From an uncultured Prevotellaceae bacterium (GTDB lineage Bacteria > Bacteroidota > Bacteroidia > Bacteroidales > Bacteroidaceae), in the NCBI GenBank assembly GCA_946644025.1, contig CAMPCG010000001.1, forward strand, positions 1 to 51,765: DNA of 51,765 nt, read 5' to 3'. The translations under genes were made by a program, and so were the position numbers. Every line of letters begins with the position of its first letter. Position 1 is the first letter of the stretch. The notes beneath the pieces are model-generated. The model had not been told where the DNA came from. It saw only the letters and a list, made by a program, of their open reading frames with translations, and did not search any database. This document shows positions 14,468-22,739 of this stretch, one piece after another.

Positions 14468-17152
14468 ATGAAAAGACGACTTTTCCTCCTTTCATTGCTG
14501 TTCTTGGCCTCCTGCCTGACGGCGGTGGCCCAGTACATCACGGGCACGGTTGTCGATGCTGAGACGGGCGAGGGTGTGCCCTACGCCAGCGTGGTCTACA
14601 AGGGTCACAACGTGGCCGTCATCTCCGACGAGAACGGCCACTACCGCATTGACCGCCACAACGGGTGGAACATCACCTACAGCGCCGTGGGCTACAAGAC
14701 GCAGGTCGTGGAGATAGACTACGACACGCGCAGCCGCATGGACGTAAAGCTCTCGCCCGACGGCGGACAGGTGGCCGAGGTGACCGTCAAGGCCAAGCGC
14801 AACCGCTACAGCCGCAAGAACAACCCCGCCGTGGACCTCATGCGCAAGGTCATCGAGAAGAAGAAAGAGACCGACCTGGCCAACCACGACTATTACCGCT
14901 ACGAGAAGTACGAGAAGCTGACGCTTGCCGCCAACGACCTCACCCCCGCCATGCTTGAGAAGAAGCCCTTCTCGAGCACGCCCTGGCTGCTGGAGCAGGT
15001 CGAGGTGTGCAAGTACAACATGAAGATGATTCTGCCGCTGAGCGTCGACGAGACGGCCTCCGAAATTGTCTACCGCAAGAGCCCGCAGTCGAAGAAGACC
15101 TACATCAAGGGCCAGCAGTCGTCGGGCATCAACGACCTCTTCCAGACGGGCGACATCATCAACATCGTGATGAAGGACGTCTTCACCGACGTGGACCTCT
15201 ACGACGACCAGATACGTCTGCTGCAGTACCCCTTCACCTCGCCCATCGGCAAGGACGCCATCGCCTTCTACCGCTTCTACATCGTAGACACCATCGCCAT
15301 AGTGAACAATAGCCGACCCTCCCCCGGCCCCTCCCTGCGAGGGAGGGGAGTAGATACTTCTGTCGCTGAAGACCTTTCGGCTAGGGCTAACTACTCCCCT
15401 CCCTCGCAGGGAGGGGCCGGGGGAGAGTCTGTCGACAGCTGCATACACCTGCACTTTCTGCCCAACAACCAGATGGACTTCGGCTTCCGCGGCGACATCT
15501 ACATCCTCAAGGACTCCAGCTACCATGTGCGCCGCTGCGAGCTCACCCTGCCCAAGCAGACGTCGGTGAACTTCGTCAAGAACATGCGCATAGAGCAGGA
15601 GTTCGAGCAGTTGGACAACGGCGAGTGGGTGCTCACACAGGACGACGCCATCACCGAGCTCTCCTTCGCCAAGTTCCTGCAGCAGGCCATCGTCATTCGC
15701 ACCACCCGCTACAGCGACTACTCCTTCAATGAGCTGCCCAAGCGCCTCTTCAAGGGTGCCCGCACCGAGATACGCGAGCCCGACGCCGGAATGCAGAGCA
15801 AGCAGTTCTGGAACAAGTACCGTCAGGTGGACCTCACCAAGAGCGAGGAGTCCATGGGCGGCTTCGTGGAGAACATACAGAAGATTAAGGGCTTCAAGTA
15901 CATCATGTACGGACTGAACGCCCTCATCGAGAACTCCATCGAGACGGGCGACCCCAACAAGATAGACATTACGCCGGTGAACACCATCCTCTCGCGCAAC
16001 CAGATTGATGGCTGGCGCTCGCGCCTGAGCCTCAAGACGACGGCCAACCTCAACAAGCGCTTCTTCGCCGAGGGGTACTACGCCTACGGATGGGGCTCGC
16101 ACAAGAACTACTACAGCGGAGCGCTCACCTACTCCTTCATAGACAAGGTCTACATGCCCTGGGAGTATCCCAAACGCACGCTGAAGCTGGAGAGCACCTA
16201 CGACATGTCGTCGCCCAGCGACCGCTACCTGCCTACCGACAAGGACAACTTCCTCGTGGCCTTCAAGTGGGCGGGCATCAACAAGATGACCATCAACAAC
16301 CGCCAGAAGCTCTCCTTCGAGTACGAGATGTATGGCGGACTGCGCACCACCCTCAGCCTCAAGGCCGAGGAGTACGAGGCCTGCGGAGCCATGTCCTTCC
16401 GCACCCTCGACAAGCCCCGCGTGGACTACGACGGGCTGAAGCCCAACCACGAGTTCATGCGCACCACAGAGCTCTTCGCCGAGGTGCGCTACGCCCCCTC
16501 CGAGACCTACATCAACAGCAAGCAGCGCCGCGTCACCATCAACCACGACGCACCGTCGATGTCCATCAGCCACACCACGGGACTGAAGAACGTGCTCGGC
16601 GGACAGTATGCCTCCAACTTCACCGAGGCAAAGCTCTACCAGCGCTTCTGGCTCAACAGCTGGGGAAAGGTGGACCTGCACCTCAAGGCCGGCATACAGT
16701 GGAACAAGGTGCCCTACATGCTGCTCATACACCCGGCGGCCAACCAGTCGTTCGTCATCGAGGAGGAGATGTTCAACCTCATCAACAACATGGAGTTCCT
16801 CAACGACCGCTACGCCTCGATGATGCTCTCGTGGGACATGAACGGAAAGTTCTTCAACCGCGTGCCGCTGCTCAAGAAGCTGAAGTGGCGTGAGTACTTC
16901 GCCGTGAACATGCTCTGGGGCGACCTTACCGACAAGAACGACCCCGCCAAGAACCCCGGCGACCCCGACCTGATGTACTTCCCCGAGGGCTGCCACGTGA
17001 TGAACCCCAAGGTGCCCTACATAGAGGCCATCGTCGGCGTACACAACATCTTCAAGCTCATACACGTGGAGTACGTGAGGCGACTGAACTACCTCGACCT
17101 GCCCACCAGCGAGCGGTGGGGCATACGCTACATCTTCCGGCTGACATTCTGA
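14468..17152 (+). CDS. DUF5686 outer-membrane protein with carboxypeptidase-like regulatory domain
   Basis: This 894-residue exported protein starts with a signal peptide (LFLLSLLFLASCLTAVAQ). A carboxypeptidase-D regulatory-like beta-sandwich (GTVVDAETGEGVPYASVVYKG, about 24-100) follows. The rest is the long DUF5686 region, rich in aromatic and alternating residues, ending in IRYIFRLTF. A C-terminal Phe after alternating hydrophobics is typical of an outer-membrane beta-barrel. The family is widespread in Bacteroidetes and its function is not established. Residues about 280-321 are an in-frame palindromic insertion shared with the PLP enzyme at 34265. It probably continues into tatD, 18 bp downstream. 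Confidence 0.85.
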   Translation: MKRRLFLLSLLFLASCLTAVAQYITGTVVDAETGEGVPYASVVYKGHNVAVISDENGHYRIDRHNGWNITYSAVGYKTQVVEIDYDTRSRMDVKLSPDGGQVAEVTVKAKRNRYSRKNNPAVDLMRKVIEKKKETDLANHDYYRYEKYEKLTLAANDLTPAMLEKKPFSSTPWLLEQVEVCKYNMKMILPLSVDETASEIVYRKSPQSKKTYIKGQQSSGINDLFQTGDIINIVMKDVFTDVDLYDDQIRLLQYPFTSPIGKDAIAFYRFYIVDTIAIVNNSRPSPGPSLRGRGVDTSVAEDLSARANYSPPSQGGAGGESVDSCIHLHFLPNNQMDFGFRGDIYILKDSSYHVRRCELTLPKQTSVNFVKNMRIEQEFEQLDNGEWVLTQDDAITELSFAKFLQQAIVIRTTRYSDYSFNELPKRLFKGARTEIREPDAGMQSKQFWNKYRQVDLTKSEESMGGFVENIQKIKGFKYIMYGLNALIENSIETGDPNKIDITPVNTILSRNQIDGWRSRLSLKTTANLNKRFFAEGYYAYGWGSHKNYYSGALTYSFIDKVYMPWEYPKRTLKLESTYDMSSPSDRYLPTDKDNFLVAFKWAGINKMTINNRQKLSFEYEMYGGLRTTLSLKAEEYEACGAMSFRTLDKPRVDYDGLKPNHEFMRTTELFAEVRYAPSETYINSKQRRVTINHDAPSMSISHTTGLKNVLGGQYASNFTEAKLYQRFWLNSWGKVDLHLKAGIQWNKVPYMLLIHPAANQSFVIEEEMFNLINNMEFLNDRYASMMLSWDMNGKFFNRVPLLKKLKWREYFAVNMLWGDLTDKNDPAKNPGDPDLMYFPEGCHVMNPKVPYIEAIVGVHNIFKLIHVEYVRRLNYLDLPTSERWGIRYIFRLTF
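15307..15432 (+). repeat. In-frame 40-bp-arm palindromic element in the DUF5686 gene
   Basis: The left arm (about 15312-15352, starting CCGACCCTCCCCC) and right arm (about 15391-15432) are near-perfect reverse complements around a ~38-nt loop. They encode RPSPGPSLRGRGV and PPSQGGAGGES. The same element is at 34504-34609 in the PLP-enzyme gene, in the same orientation and frame. Confidence 0.9.
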
Positions 17153-17170
17153 CATTCTTGTTGAAGATGG

Positions 17171-17968
17171 ATGACTAAACCGCTTATTATTGACACCCAC
17201 TGTCACCTCGACGGGCCGGAGTACGACGCCGACCGCGCCGAGGTGATTGCTCGTGCCCTCGAGGCTGGCGTGAGCCGCATGTTCGTGCCCGCCATCGACC
17301 TGGCCTCGTCGCGCCGCATCATGGAGCTGTGCCGTCAGTACCCCGGCCAGCTATACCCCATGCTGGGCCTGCACCCCGAGGAGGTGCGCGGCGACTGGCG
17401 CGAGCAGCTCGACCAGCTGAAGAGCCTCCTGTCGACGCCGGCACAGTGGCTGGCCATTGGCGAGGTGGGCCTCGACTTCTACTGGAGCCGCGAGTTCGGG
17501 CAGGAGCAGCTGCTGGCCTTCGAGGAGCAGGTGCGATGGTCGGTGGAGACGCGGCTGCCGCTGATGATTCACTGCCGCAAGGCGCAGAACGAGATGGTCG
17601 CCATCCTGAAGCGCTACCGCGACGAGCTGCCCGGCGGCGTGTTCCACTGCTTCACCGGCAACGCCCTGGAGGCGCAGGAGCTGCTCGCGTTTCCCCGCTT
17701 CGTGCTGGGCATAGGCGGCGTGTCGACGTTCAAGAAGAGCCATCTGCCCGAGGTGCTGCCCGCCGTGGTGCCCCTCGACCGCATCGTCCTCGAGACCGAC
17801 GCACCCTACATGGCCCCCGTACCCCTGCGCGGTCAGCGCAACGAGCCCGCCTTCGTCACCCACGTGCTCACACGCCTGGCCCAGGCCTACGCCGTGAGCG
17901 AGGAAGAGCTGGCCCGCCACACCAACGAGAACGCCGAGCGGGTCTTCGGAGTCGCCATAGGGGCGTAA
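17171..17968 (+). CDS. tatD: TatD-family metal-dependent hydrolase
   Basis: A 265-residue amidohydrolase-fold protein with the metal ligands in DTHCHLD near the start, AIGEVGLDFYW (about 96-106), MIHCRKA, VFHCFTG and the conserved LETDAPYMAPVPLRGQRNEP. TatD proteins are Mg-dependent DNases linked to DNA repair and turnover. Length and motifs are standard. It follows the DUF5686 gene by 18 bp and is convergent with the MATE gene; the gap holds the repeat at 18037-18120. Confidence 0.92.
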   Translation: MTKPLIIDTHCHLDGPEYDADRAEVIARALEAGVSRMFVPAIDLASSRRIMELCRQYPGQLYPMLGLHPEEVRGDWREQLDQLKSLLSTPAQWLAIGEVGLDFYWSREFGQEQLLAFEEQVRWSVETRLPLMIHCRKAQNEMVAILKRYRDELPGGVFHCFTGNALEAQELLAFPRFVLGIGGVSTFKKSHLPEVLPAVVPLDRIVLETDAPYMAPVPLRGQRNEPAFVTHVLTRLAQAYAVSEEELARHTNENAERVFGVAIGA

Positions 17969-18036
17969 TGGTGTGTTCTATAAATTAAGGAATCGGCACC
18001 CCTCCCTTGGGGTGGGTTTCTGGGGGGTGGGTATTT

Positions 18037-18120
18037 CTACAAACCAAGGCAGCGTTTGTATAAACCAAGGCAGCGTTTCTATAAACGCTGACGACGTTTG
18101 TACAAACGCTGTCAGCGTTT
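18037..18120. repeat. Composite repeat/inverted repeat between convergent tatD and MATE genes
   Basis: Units of CAGCGTTT-N-TATAAA are followed by their inverted forms (TTTGTACAAACGCTG). Together they can fold into a long hairpin between two converging genes, which is a good place for a two-way terminator. G-run sequence lies at 18001-18032. Confidence 0.75.
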
Positions 18121-18191
18121 GAAGATTGTCCCTATCCTTTTCCCATTCAAAATACGTCCAGAGACGACTTTTCCACGGCTCTTTCCCTACA

Positions 18192-19631
18192 TCAGCTGGT
18201 AGCTTCACCGGCCGCTACCTTGCGGAAGAGCAGCGTCTGCACCAGTCCGCGCAGGGCCAGGTATACGAGCATGGCCAGCCACAGGGCGTGGTTGGCCATT
18301 GTCGTTGCGAGCAGCAGGTAGAGGGCGAAGAAGGCCACGCTGGCCACGAGACACGACAGGAGCATGGCGCGCGTGGCGGTGATGCCGATGAAGACGCCGT
18401 CCCAGACGAAGGCCGCCATGCCCGCCGCCGGTATGGCGACGGCCCACGGCAGGTAGACCTCGGCGGCGGCTACGACGGCGGCGTCGCTGGTGAGCAGGCG
18501 CAGCACCTGGGGCCCCAGCAGCCAGTAGGCCACGGTGAACACCACGGCCACACCGGCACCCCAGCGCAGCAGCGCCGCTACCACGCGCCGCAGCCCCGAG
18601 GCATCGCCGGCACCGTAGCTCTTGCCGGCCAGCGCCTCGCCGGCGAAGGCAAAACCGTCCATCACATAGCTGAAGAACATGAAGAACTGCATGAGCAGCG
18701 TGTTGGCCGCCAGCGTCAGCGCACCCTGGGCCGAGCCCGCCGAGGTGAAATAGAGGTTGACGGCCACCAGGCAGAGCGTGCGCAGGAAGATGTCGGCATA
18801 GACCTTGAGCTGGGCTCTGGAAAGGCCTTTCAGTGCCCCCAAGACTTTGAGCCGTCCAAAGCCTGAGGCCATCGCGCCGACCTTGCGCCTGGCGCAGAGC
18901 AGGGCCGCAAGAAAGGCCGCCCACTGGCTGACGAGCGTGCCCAGGGCAACGCCCACGATGCCCATGCGCAGCACGATGACGAGTGTGAGCGAGAGCGCGA
19001 TGTTCATCACGTTCTGGCCGATGGCAATGGCCATGGGCGTGCGCGTGTCCTGCATACCGATGAACCAGCCCGTCAGGCTGTACAGTCCGAGCACCGCCGG
19101 CGCCCCCCACACGCACGTATAATAATAAGGTGTACACAGGGCGGCCACCTCAGGCTGCATCTGCATCAGCCAGAAGGCCAGCCACTGTAGCGGCACCTGC
19201 ATCACCATGATGACCACGCCCAGGAGCAGGCCGGCGCTCAGGCTGCTGCTCAGTATCTGCTGGGGGGTGGGACTCTTTTTGGGGGGTGAGGGGTGAGGGG
19301 TGGGGGGTGGGAGGTTACCACTCACCCCTGAAGACATACCTCTCACCCCTCCATTCTCACCGCTCACCCCCAAAGACTCACCACTCACCCCTGAAGACTC
19401 AGCACCCATTTCCCTTCCGTAGGCCTGGGCGGTGAGTCCGCTCGTGCCCATTCGCAGGAATCCGAAGAGCCAGTAGACGACGTTGAATACCATCGACCCC
19501 ACGGCGATGGCCGCGATGCTCGTAGCCCCGCCGATGTGGCCCATGATAGTCACGTCGCACAGGCCGAGCAGCGGCACGGTAATGTTAGAAACGATGCTGG
19601 GAAAAGCCAGCGCCAATATTTTACGGTTCAC
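18192..19631 (-). CDS. MATE-family multidrug/metabolite efflux transporter
   Basis: A 479-residue polytopic inner-membrane protein. The start chosen is GTG at 19631 (VNRKILALAFPSIVSN), the usual opening of DinF/NorM-like proteins; the frame upstream to 19781 overlaps the promoter region of acpP and was rejected. Twelve hydrophobic segments are visible. Family features include VPLLGLCDVTIMGHIG (about 19-34) and GTSGLTAQAYGRE (about 62-74). These pumps export drugs or metabolites using Na+ or H+ gradients. Residues about 77-125 are a repetitive insert (SGVSGE units, then a Pro-rich stretch) after the second helix, in a cytoplasmic loop. It is divergent from acpP. Confidence 0.85.
   Translation of the reverse strand: MNRKILALAFPSIVSNITVPLLGLCDVTIMGHIGGATSIAAIAVGSMVFNVVYWLFGFLRMGTSGLTAQAYGREMGAESSGVSGESLGVSGENGGVRGMSSGVSGNLPPPTPHPSPPKKSPTPQQILSSSLSAGLLLGVVIMVMQVPLQWLAFWLMQMQPEVAALCTPYYYTCVWGAPAVLGLYSLTGWFIGMQDTRTPMAIAIGQNVMNIALSLTLVIVLRMGIVGVALGTLVSQWAAFLAALLCARRKVGAMASGFGRLKVLGALKGLSRAQLKVYADIFLRTLCLVAVNLYFTSAGSAQGALTLAANTLLMQFFMFFSYVMDGFAFAGEALAGKSYGAGDASGLRRVVAALLRWGAGVAVVFTVAYWLLGPQVLRLLTSDAAVVAAAEVYLPWAVAIPAAGMAAFVWDGVFIGITATRAMLLSCLVASVAFFALYLLLATTMANHALWLAMLVYLALRGLVQTLLFRKVAAGEATS
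19257..19403 (-). repeat. In-frame repeat insertion in the MATE gene
   Basis: GGGGTGAG-type tandem units on one side and CTCACCCC units on the other form an inverted, tandem-repeat insert. They encode SGVSGE-like repeats and a Pro-rich tail. The design (short tandem, spacer, inverted tandem) is that of the intergenic hairpins at 21453, 23500 and 25797. Confidence 0.75.
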
Positions 19632-19735
19632 GCTGCAAAGGTAGCACAAAAGACACGGAAAATCGAAAAAAACGTAAAAAATATGCACAAACATATATTG
19701 TGTGTGCACACAAATGGTTGTTTTTTGTAAAAAAG

Positions 19736-19767
19736 TTTGTGTAGCTGAAAGAAAATGTGTTACTTTG
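19736..19767 (+). promoter_or_regulatory. acpP promoter
   Basis: -33 TTTG (19736-19739), 20-nt spacer, -7 TTACTTTG (19760-19767; one mismatch to TAnnTTTG). The leader to the ATG is about 60 nt and A/T-rich. Confidence 0.75.
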
Positions 19768-19834
19768 CACCCGATTTTCAAAGAATCGCTGAGTTTAGAA
19801 CATTATTTATTAACATTTTAAAAAAGAGAAAATC

Positions 19835-20071
19835 ATGTCAGAAATTGAAAGCAAAGTAAAGGCCATCATCGTTGATAAACTGGGTGTGGAAGAGTCTGAG
19901 GTTAAGCCCGAAGCAAGTTTCACCAACGACCTGGGTGCCGATTCACTGGATACCGTCGAGCTCATCATGGAGTTTGAGAAAGAGTTCGGAGTCAGCATCC
20001 CCGATGACAAAGCCGAGAAGATTGGCACGGTGGCCGATGCCATTGCCTATATTGAGGAGAACCTGAAGTAA
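19835..20071 (+). CDS. acpP: Housekeeping acyl carrier protein
   Basis: A 78-residue AcpP with phosphopantetheine attachment at Ser37 in [17 protein letters not shown]. It carries acyl intermediates in fatty-acid synthesis and precedes fabF, the standard arrangement. It has a strong promoter and a 60-nt leader. A long hairpin element separates it from fabF. Confidence 0.97.
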   Translation: MSEIESKVKAIIVDKLGVEESEVKPEASFTNDLGADSLDTVELIMEFEKEFGVSIPDDKAEKIGTVADAIAYIEENLK

Positions 20072-20085
20072 AAAGCTAATGAGAA

Positions 20086-20184
20086 ATTAGTAATTGGTAG
20101 TGAGTAATTATGATTACCGGGCAAGCACCGTGCTGCCCCTAAGGTGTAATCATAATTACTCATTACTAATTATTCATTACTAAT
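20086..20184. repeat. Long inverted repeat between acpP and fabF, arms built of short tandem units
   Basis: The left arm (about 20086-20118) and right arm (about 20142-20184) consist of AATTAGTAATGA-like units in opposite orientation. The inner hairpin is G+C-rich (GGGCA-AGCAC facing GTGCT-GCCC). It could lower read-through from acpP to fabF, giving the usual excess of ACP. Confidence 0.85.
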
Positions 20185-20190
20185 TCTACT

Positions 20191-21447
20191 ATGGAACTGA
20201 AGAGAGTTGTTGTGACAGGGCTTGGAGCCGTGACGCCCGTAGGCAATAATCCCGAGGAGATGTGGAAAAACCTGCTCGCGGGAGTCAGCGGTGCAGCACC
20301 GATACAGAGCTTCGACGCAACAAAATTTAAGACAAAGTTTGCCTGCGAGGTGAAGAACCTCAACGTGAACGACTATATCGACCGCAAGGAGGCCCGCAAG
20401 ATGGACCGCTACACGCAGCTGGCCATCATCGCCGCCAAGCAGGCCGTGGAGGACAGCGGCATGGACCTCGAGACCGTGGACAAGAACCGCATCGGCGTGG
20501 TCTACGGAGTGGGCATAGGCGGCATCACTACCTTCCAGGAAGAGTTGACCTACTATGGCGCACACTATGACGAAGGGCCAAAGTTTAACCCGTTCTTCAT
20601 ACCGAAGATGATTGCCGACATCTGCGCAGGGCAGATTTCAATCATGTACGGATTCCACGGACCCAACTATATCACGGCCTCGGCCTGCGCTTCGTCGTCG
20701 AACGCGCTGGGCGACGCCTTCAACCTCATCCGTCTGGGAAAGGCTAACATCATCCTGGCCGGTGGTGCAGAGGCAGCCGTCATAGACTGCGGCGTGGGCG
20801 GATTCAACGCCATGAAGGCCCTCTCCACTCGCAACGACGAGCCCGAGAAGGCCAGCCGCCCCTTCAGCGCCAGCCGCGACGGATTCGTCATCGGCGAGGG
20901 CGCCGGGTGCCTCATACTCGAGGAGCTGGAGCACGCCAAGGCTCGTGGAGCAAAAATCTACGCCGAGATGGTGGGTGCAGGCATGAGCGCCGACGCATAC
21001 CACATCACCGCATCGCACCCCGAGGGACTGGGCGCCAAGCTCGTCATGGAGAACGCGCTGGAGGACGCCGGACTCAAGCCCGAGGACATTGACTACATCA
21101 ACGTACACGGAACGTCGACACACGTGGGCGACATCTCGGAGGCAAAGGCCATCAAGGAGGTGTTCGGAGACGCAGCCTACAAGCTGAACATCTCGAGCAC
21201 GAAGTCCATGACCGGACACCTGCTCGGAGCCGCCGGAGCCGTAGAGGCCATGGCAACGCTGCTCGCAGTGAAGAACGACATCGTCCCGCCTACCATCAAC
21301 CACGAGGAGGGCGACGACGACCCCGAGATTGACTACAACCTGAACTTCACGTTCAACAAGGCCCAGAAGCGCACCGTGCGCGCAGCACTGAGCAACACCT
21401 TCGGATTCGGAGGACACAACGCCTGCGTGGTGTTCAAGAAGTACTGA
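20191..21447 (+). CDS. fabF: 3-oxoacyl-ACP synthase II
   Basis: This is the housekeeping condensing enzyme of fatty-acid elongation, 418 residues. The triad is Cys166 in TASACASSSNALG, His306 in NVHGTSTHVGD and His343 in SMTGHLLGAAGA. It is a clear KAS II by motif and by its place after acpP. It is separated from acpP and from rnc by long hairpins, so its expression may be set by read-through or processing. Confidence 0.97.
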   Translation: MELKRVVVTGLGAVTPVGNNPEEMWKNLLAGVSGAAPIQSFDATKFKTKFACEVKNLNVNDYIDRKEARKMDRYTQLAIIAAKQAVEDSGMDLETVDKNRIGVVYGVGIGGITTFQEELTYYGAHYDEGPKFNPFFIPKMIADICAGQISIMYGFHGPNYITASACASSSNALGDAFNLIRLGKANIILAGGAEAAVIDCGVGGFNAMKALSTRNDEPEKASRPFSASRDGFVIGEGAGCLILEELEHAKARGAKIYAEMVGAGMSADAYHITASHPEGLGAKLVMENALEDAGLKPEDIDYINVHGTSTHVGDISEAKAIKEVFGDAAYKLNISSTKSMTGHLLGAAGAVEAMATLLAVKNDIVPPTINHEEGDDDPEIDYNLNFTFNKAQKRTVRAALSNTFGFGGHNACVVFKKY

Positions 21448-21452
21448 TTTTT

Positions 21453-21594
21453 AAGTAGTAAGAAGTAGTTAAAAGTAGTAAGAAAGTAGTTAGAGGTCGA
21501 TACAATAAAGACTCAATTGACATATCTGTAATCGAAAAATCTATCGACCTCTAACTACTTTTAACTACTTCTAACTACATCTACCTACTTTACC
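21453..21594. repeat. Long inverted repeat between fabF and rnc, arms built of short tandem units
   Basis: The left arm (21453-21501) and right arm (21542-21594) are made of AAGTAGTTA-type units plus GAGGTCGAT. The loop is about 40 nt. The right arm ends four bases before the rnc start, so it can hide the rnc translation start. Confidence 0.85.
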
Positions 21595-21598
21595 TAAA

Positions 21599-22702
21599 AT
21601 GATAAGAGACATTATAGAGCGCCTCCGCCTGCCCTTCCGCGACGAAAAGGAGCTGAGACAGCAGCTGCGGCAGGTGATAGGATTCTACCCGAACAACATC
21701 AGCCACTACAAGCTGGCGCTGACTCACAAGAGCAGCGGACAGCGCAACGAAAAGGGACGCCCGCTGCACAATGAGCGGCTGGAGTTCCTTGGCGATGCCA
21801 TGCTCGACGCCACCGTGGGCCACATCGTCTTCGAGCACTTCGACCGGAAGCCCGAGGGATTCCTCACCAATACACGCTCGAAGCTCGTCAGCAGAGAGTC
21901 GCTCGGCAAACTGGCCAACGAGATGGGCCTCACCGAGCTCATACAGAGCAACGGCCAGCAGCGCTCCCACAACAGCTACATGGCCGGAAACGCCTTCGAG
22001 GCACTCGTAGGCGCCATCTATCTCGACCAGGGCTACGACGCCGTCATGCGGTTCCTCAAGAAGCGCATACTGGCCAAGATGGTGAACATAGACAAGGTGG
22101 CCTACAAAGAGGTGAACTTCAAGTCGAAGCTGCTGGAGTGGACGCAGAAGAACCGCGTGAAGATGGACTACCAGATGCTCAAGCAGACCACCGACGAGAA
22201 GGGCTCGCCCGTATTCGGATATATGGTGCGCATAGAGGGCGTGGAAGGCGGAAAGGGACAGGGATTCTCCAAGAAGGAGGCACAGCAGGTGGCCTCGAAG
22301 GAGACTCTGCAGCGCCTGCGCCGCGAGCCCCAGTTCATCGACGCCATCTTCCAGGCCAAGAGCGACCGCACGAAGATGGAGGAGGAACCCACCGCCGTAC
22401 CCCCCGACCTGGAAGGCACATGGGAAAAGGAGAGCGCGCAGGACCTTAGTGAGACGAGTGGTTCTGGCAATTCTGGTAATTCTAGCAATTCTAGCGATTC
22501 TAGAAGTTCTAGCAATTCTAGCGATTCTAGTAATTCTAGCAATTCTAGCAACTCTAGTAATTCTAGCAACTCAAGCAATTCCAGCAAGCCCAGTGACTCC
22601 CAGGTTGACGAGTTCGACCTCTCGGACATCACCCACAACCCTGTGGAGAAGTCGCGCGAGGACATCATCGCTGCCGCCGAGGCCGCAGCGTTCAGTGAAT
22701 AG
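21599..22702 (+). CDS. rnc: Ribonuclease III with Ser/Asn-rich C-terminal extension
   Basis: RNase III cuts double-stranded RNA in rRNA maturation and mRNA control. The catalytic motif is ERLEFLGDAMLDATVG (about 60-75), and the second acidic cluster is NAFEALVGAIYLDQG. The double-stranded-RNA-binding domain (about 160-240) has NFKSKLLEWTQKNR and GQGFSKKEAQQVASKETLQ. At 367 residues it is well longer than the usual ~225-250. Residues about 285-334 are a run of Ser-Ser-Asn/Asp triplets encoded by a 9-bp CTAG array, followed by an acidic tail. The catalytic and binding parts look complete. It lies between two long hairpin elements that would be plausible substrates. Confidence 0.95.
   Translation: MIRDIIERLRLPFRDEKELRQQLRQVIGFYPNNISHYKLALTHKSSGQRNEKGRPLHNERLEFLGDAMLDATVGHIVFEHFDRKPEGFLTNTRSKLVSRESLGKLANEMGLTELIQSNGQQRSHNSYMAGNAFEALVGAIYLDQGYDAVMRFLKKRILAKMVNIDKVAYKEVNFKSKLLEWTQKNRVKMDYQMLKQTTDEKGSPVFGYMVRIEGVEGGKGQGFSKKEAQQVASKETLQRLRREPQFIDAIFQAKSDRTKMEEEPTAVPPDLEGTWEKESAQDLSETSGSGNSGNSSNSSDSRSSSNSSDSSNSSNSSNSSNSSNSSNSSKPSDSQVDEFDLSDITHNPVEKSREDIIAAAEAAAFSE
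22461..22590 (+). repeat. 9-bp tandem array with ten CTAG cores inside rnc
   Basis: CTAG occurs at 22482, 22491, 22500, 22509, 22518, 22527, 22536, 22545, 22554 and 22563, exactly every 9 bp. The unit TCTAGCAAT encodes Ser-Ser-Asn, and degenerate copies flank it. Changes in copy number keep the frame. Compare 8188-8263. Confidence 0.92.
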
Positions 22703-22739
22703 ACAACCAGTATTTTAAGCATTAACCATAAAGGAAACG

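Noticed and set aside
14492..17206. 904-codon minus-strand frame over the DUF5686 gene
   Set aside because: High G+C at third codon positions leaves the antisense frame open. The plus strand has the signal peptide and domain features.
19632..19781. Longer MATE N-terminus
   Set aside because: It overlaps the acpP promoter region and adds 50 residues not expected in the family.
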